Made by a program: the position numbers and the translations under genes. Below the pieces are notes generated by a model. That model saw only the letters and a list, made by a program, of their open reading frames with translations. It made no database searches and was not told the DNA's origin. From RGIG5612 sp045600845 (lineage in GTDB: Bacteria > Bacillota > Clostridia > Lachnospirales > Lachnospiraceae), in NCBI GenBank assembly GCA_045600845.1, contig JAZRYR010000044.1, forward strand, positions 15,031-79,030: 64,000 nt of DNA, in the 5' to 3' direction. This document shows, piece by piece, positions 61,569 to 64,000 of the stretch. Within the stretch, counting starts at the first letter, position 1, and the number at the start of each line of letters is the position of its first letter.

Positions 61569-63170
61569 TTAAAAGTTTTTCCCGGCAAGTTCTTTTCCTA
61601 ACAGGTAACCGAAGGTTACGGTACGACCACACGCCATACCGGTAGCAAGATTAGGATAAGTGTGAGCAAAATAGCAACCAGAGTCGTTACCATTTACGTA
61701 AAGTCCAGGTATCGGCTCACCATCCTGTCCCATTGCCATAAAATCGGTGTTGATTTGAATGCCATTCAGGGTGCAAAGAATTGACCCGGTGGTTCTCGCA
61801 CCATAAAAAGGAGGCTTATCCACCGGTGTAAGGCGATGGGGCTCTTTTCCGAAATCGGTGTCTTCGCCGGCATAGGCAAGTTCATTGTAATGTGCAACCG
61901 TTTCCAAAACTTCCTCTACAGGGAGTTTCAATTTTATCGCCAGTTCTTCCAGGGAGTCCGCTTTCTGAACAAATCCGTTCGTAATCAAATCAGGAAGCAT
62001 ATGGTCCGCAATTACCTGGAATGAAATGTTGGGCTCTGCACCATTTTCAAATGGGTACAGGCGACTACAGCCATGCATCTTAAATTGTTGGACATAGGTT
62101 GTCCAATTATCATCAAAAAGGCAATAGTGAACATGCTCTTTATTGTACTCATCCGCATGAAGGATTCCTTCATAAGTACCGGATTCATTAAAGAAGCGTT
62201 TTCCATCTTTATTTATCTTAAGCCAAGGTTGACTTCCCATCCAGAAAAAGCCGCTGTCACCAACTTCGAGGGTTCGACGGCCAGGCATCTGATTGTTTTT
62301 CAATGCGCAACGGTCAAAAATCATGGACGCATGGGTTTCGTCCATTCTTGCGCCTGCCCATAGGCAAGCTTTTATACCATCACCAAGGGCTCCTGCTGCC
62401 GAATTATTACGGCCGGAAATGTTCAAGGTCCATGGCTGGAGAGCCTCTAGCATATCCAGATTATTGGAATAACCACCGGTGCAGACAACCGTGCCTTTCT
62501 TGGCCATATAACAAACCAATTCATCTTTTTCATTTTCAGCGATACAACCAGTTACTGCTCCGTTTTCCTCTTGAACAAGTTTGATCATTTTTGTGTTGTA
62601 ATGAAATTCGGCTCCTTTCGAAACCGCGTAGTCATAGAGAACCTTGTTGCCATCAAGAATATTGCCACGGCCATCATCGCTCCCCGTCCAGCGTGGAGAA
62701 TGACCGGTCGGAAAATGTTCATAACGGGATGGGTCCTGCGAGTCGCCGGACTCATGTACCAACTCCACATTCCGCTCAGCAAGACGGTCGCCATACCAGT
62801 CGATAACTACACCGGAATTTTCTGCCCACATTTTCACAAGATTCTGATTAATATGTCCTGCAGCATATTGGGTGGCCATGGTAATAAAATCAAACTCATC
62901 AATTTTTGTACCCCATTCTTTCTGATAGCGGGAATTGATTGCGCCGAGATCATCACGGATACCTGTACCCATCGCTAAGCGGTCGATGCCAATAACCCGA
63001 ATACCTTCCTCTGCAGCAGAACATATGGTGAACATGCCACCACTTCCACAGCCGATGACAAGGACATCGGTTACGTAGGTGGTAGTGATATCGCTCTCGT
63101 TAATGGCAGGAGCTTCTCCCAGCCAATCGTGGGTTATACTATTTATTAATGGGTGGGAACAACTGTTCAT
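61569..63170 (-). CDS. FAD-dependent oxidoreductase of the fumarate-reductase flavoprotein family
   Basis: 533 residues, no signal peptide. The FAD-binding motif is DVLVIGCGSGGMFTICSAAEEGIRVIGID (residues 35-63), and the C-terminal FAD contact is IPGLYVNGNDSGCYFAHTYPNLATGMACGRTVTFG. The middle capping domain holds RTLEVGDSGFFWMG and a candidate active-site Arg near RTTGSILCT. Relatives include fumarate, urocanate and cinnamate-type reductases and 3-oxosteroid dehydrogenases. The N-terminal FMN domain common to respiratory versions is absent, so electrons would come from another carrier. The start has a weak GAAAGAAGAAAAATT leader. It lies between a GNAT gene and that gene's partial duplicate. 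Confidence 0.83.
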   Translation of the reverse strand: MNSCSHPLINSITHDWLGEAPAINESDITTTYVTDVLVIGCGSGGMFTICSAAEEGIRVIGIDRLAMGTGIRDDLGAINSRYQKEWGTKIDEFDFITMATQYAAGHINQNLVKMWAENSGVVIDWYGDRLAERNVELVHESGDSQDPSRYEHFPTGHSPRWTGSDDGRGNILDGNKVLYDYAVSKGAEFHYNTKMIKLVQEENGAVTGCIAENEKDELVCYMAKKGTVVCTGGYSNNLDMLEALQPWTLNISGRNNSAAGALGDGIKACLWAGARMDETHASMIFDRCALKNNQMPGRRTLEVGDSGFFWMGSQPWLKINKDGKRFFNESGTYEGILHADEYNKEHVHYCLFDDNWTTYVQQFKMHGCSRLYPFENGAEPNISFQVIADHMLPDLITNGFVQKADSLEELAIKLKLPVEEVLETVAHYNELAYAGEDTDFGKEPHRLTPVDKPPFYGARTTGSILCTLNGIQINTDFMAMGQDGEPIPGLYVNGNDSGCYFAHTYPNLATGMACGRTVTFGYLLGKELAGKNF

Positions 63171-63343
63171 AATTTTTCTTCTTTCGGATAGTTTTTACAT
63201 TTTCTTTTTACATGATGGATTGCACGAATCAAACTCATTTCTTCGTACTCCTCATGAAAAAGATCAATTGTTGAGATCATTATACAACACCAGCGCGGCT
63301 CCGAAAGTCGTGCAATGTTTTTTTATGTCAAATTGGTCATCTT

Positions 63344-64000
63344 TCACATATTCGTTTTATCTACATATTCTGCGCTCTTCACGGTCAGTTCCACCCACGC
63401 CGGACGGAATCCGCTTTTGATTGCATTCCGCGCAGATTTTATGTTCGACCATGCACAACAATAGAACGGGACTTTTCCTGCATTCAGAGTTTCTATTGCC
63501 AAACGGCTGGTAAGAGCGGAGGCAATTCCCTTTCTGCGGTATTCCAGCAAAACATCAATGCCAATCTGCCACATAGCATCACAATCTGCAGAACACCCGG
63601 CCAAACCGACCAGTTTTCCCTTGTCATAGGCCCCTACTCCCAAAACGTCTAATTCCTTCCGTTCTTCACATAAGGCATTGCTCCATTCTTTCACATACAG
63701 CTCCGCAAAGTCTTCTTGATGAAGGATTTTCAGTTCACAACCACAGGTCAATTCTTTTAGAAGGTTTACATCCGGCAGGAAATACTCCGCCATAAAACAA
63801 ACCCGATAGCCAGCTTCCTGAAAGGCATCATTTAAAACATGCATGTTCGGTGTTTCAAAACAATGCTCTATTGGATACTTATTGATGTAATCTGCAACGA
63901 TATCTTTATATGTTTCATCAACGGTCGCAACGATGTTGCTCCCATAAGAAATCAGATTGCACACATGAGGAAGCTTTAAATACTTTCTGGCTTTCGGATT
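63344..64000 (-). CDS. GNAT-family N-acetyltransferase (5' end outside window)
   Basis: The frame stays open to the right edge (KARKYLKLPHVCNLISYGSN at the N-terminal side), so the true start is beyond 64000. The acetyl-CoA-binding region is MWQIGIDVLLEYRRKGIASALTSRLA, with the R/Q-x-x-G-x-G/A-like loop RRKGIA, followed by VPFYCCAWSNIKSARNAIKSGFRPAW, the last strands of the fold. The acceptor is unknown. Two-part proteins of this type have an N-terminal variant GNAT domain. A partial copy of the gene lies at 61410-61523. Confidence 0.8.
   Translation of the reverse strand, partial: NPKARKYLKLPHVCNLISYGSNIVATVDETYKDIVADYINKYPIEHCFETPNMHVLNDAFQEAGYRVCFMAEYFLPDVNLLKELTCGCELKILHQEDFAELYVKEWSNALCEERKELDVLGVGAYDKGKLVGLAGCSADCDAMWQIGIDVLLEYRRKGIASALTSRLAIETLNAGKVPFYCCAWSNIKSARNAIKSGFRPAWVELTVKSAEYVDKTNM

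Overview
The window is moderately AT-rich, densely coded Gram-positive DNA: strong AGGAGG-type ribosome sites, short gaps, sortase and lipoprotein signals, a Bce-type peptide-resistance module and many Clostridia-type families (C_GCAxxG_C_C, EFR1-type ferredoxin, DUF975/CmpB, C-terminal SPDTGD anchor). It reads as a chromosomal segment of an anaerobic, probably gut-associated Clostridia member (Lachnospiraceae or Anaerovoracaceae-like). The family-level placement is an inference. No rRNA, tRNA, phage or intact insertion sequence is visible.

Layout. 0-10 kb: PPK2 polyphosphate kinase (cut by the left edge), YfiH/PgeF, a GH25 muramidase, a PepV-type dipeptidase, an MFS carrier, a TPM protein beside a decayed zinc-ribbon gene, a small membrane zinc-ribbon protein, an HD hydrolase and a short cupin. 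10-21 kb: a roughly 2100-residue surface protein, then a complete bceABRS operon with a good BceR-type operator. 21.9-28.3 kb: eight minus-strand genes (two double cupins, two esterases, an Ntn amidase, a small conserved protein, a flavodoxin-ferredoxin, a short cupin). 28-37 kb: MsrC, a hydrolase, YegP, a five-gene dlt-like module with an altered adenylation enzyme, and a NifX-FKBP fusion. 37-45 kb: an old-yellow-enzyme type reductase, YdcF, a guanine-deaminase-like protein, an azoreductase-like flavoprotein, a phloretin/DAPG-hydrolase-like enzyme and an importer with no ATPase gene. 45-51 kb: a probable operon of membrane protein, HD-RyR protein, double-TIR protein and spermidine-synthase-like protein. 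51-64 kb: NAT, a feruloyl-esterase-like protein, a PD-(D/E)XK-like protein, two tandem URO-D-family proteins, DUF362, a phosphoesterase, a DUF975/CmpB membrane protein, a FAD reductase and a GNAT protein cut by the right edge.

Two functional themes stand out. One is small-molecule metabolism: esterases, cupins, a phloretin-hydrolase-like enzyme, ene-reductases, NAT and a bile-salt-hydrolase-fold amidase would suit growth on plant phenolics or other xenobiotics (inference). The other is conflict and signalling: TIR plus HD-RyR plus a membrane protein resembles a nucleotide-signal defence system and is the best candidate for an undescribed system.

The most striking non-coding signal is a set of strictly phased repeat arrays. 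Two loci 16.6 kb apart share a 23-bp repeat with identical 31/31/49-bp spacing. A third holds seven 34-bp imperfect palindromes every 61-63 bp. Several gene remnants (zinc-ribbon, acyltransferase, Crp-type, GNAT) show ongoing gene decay.
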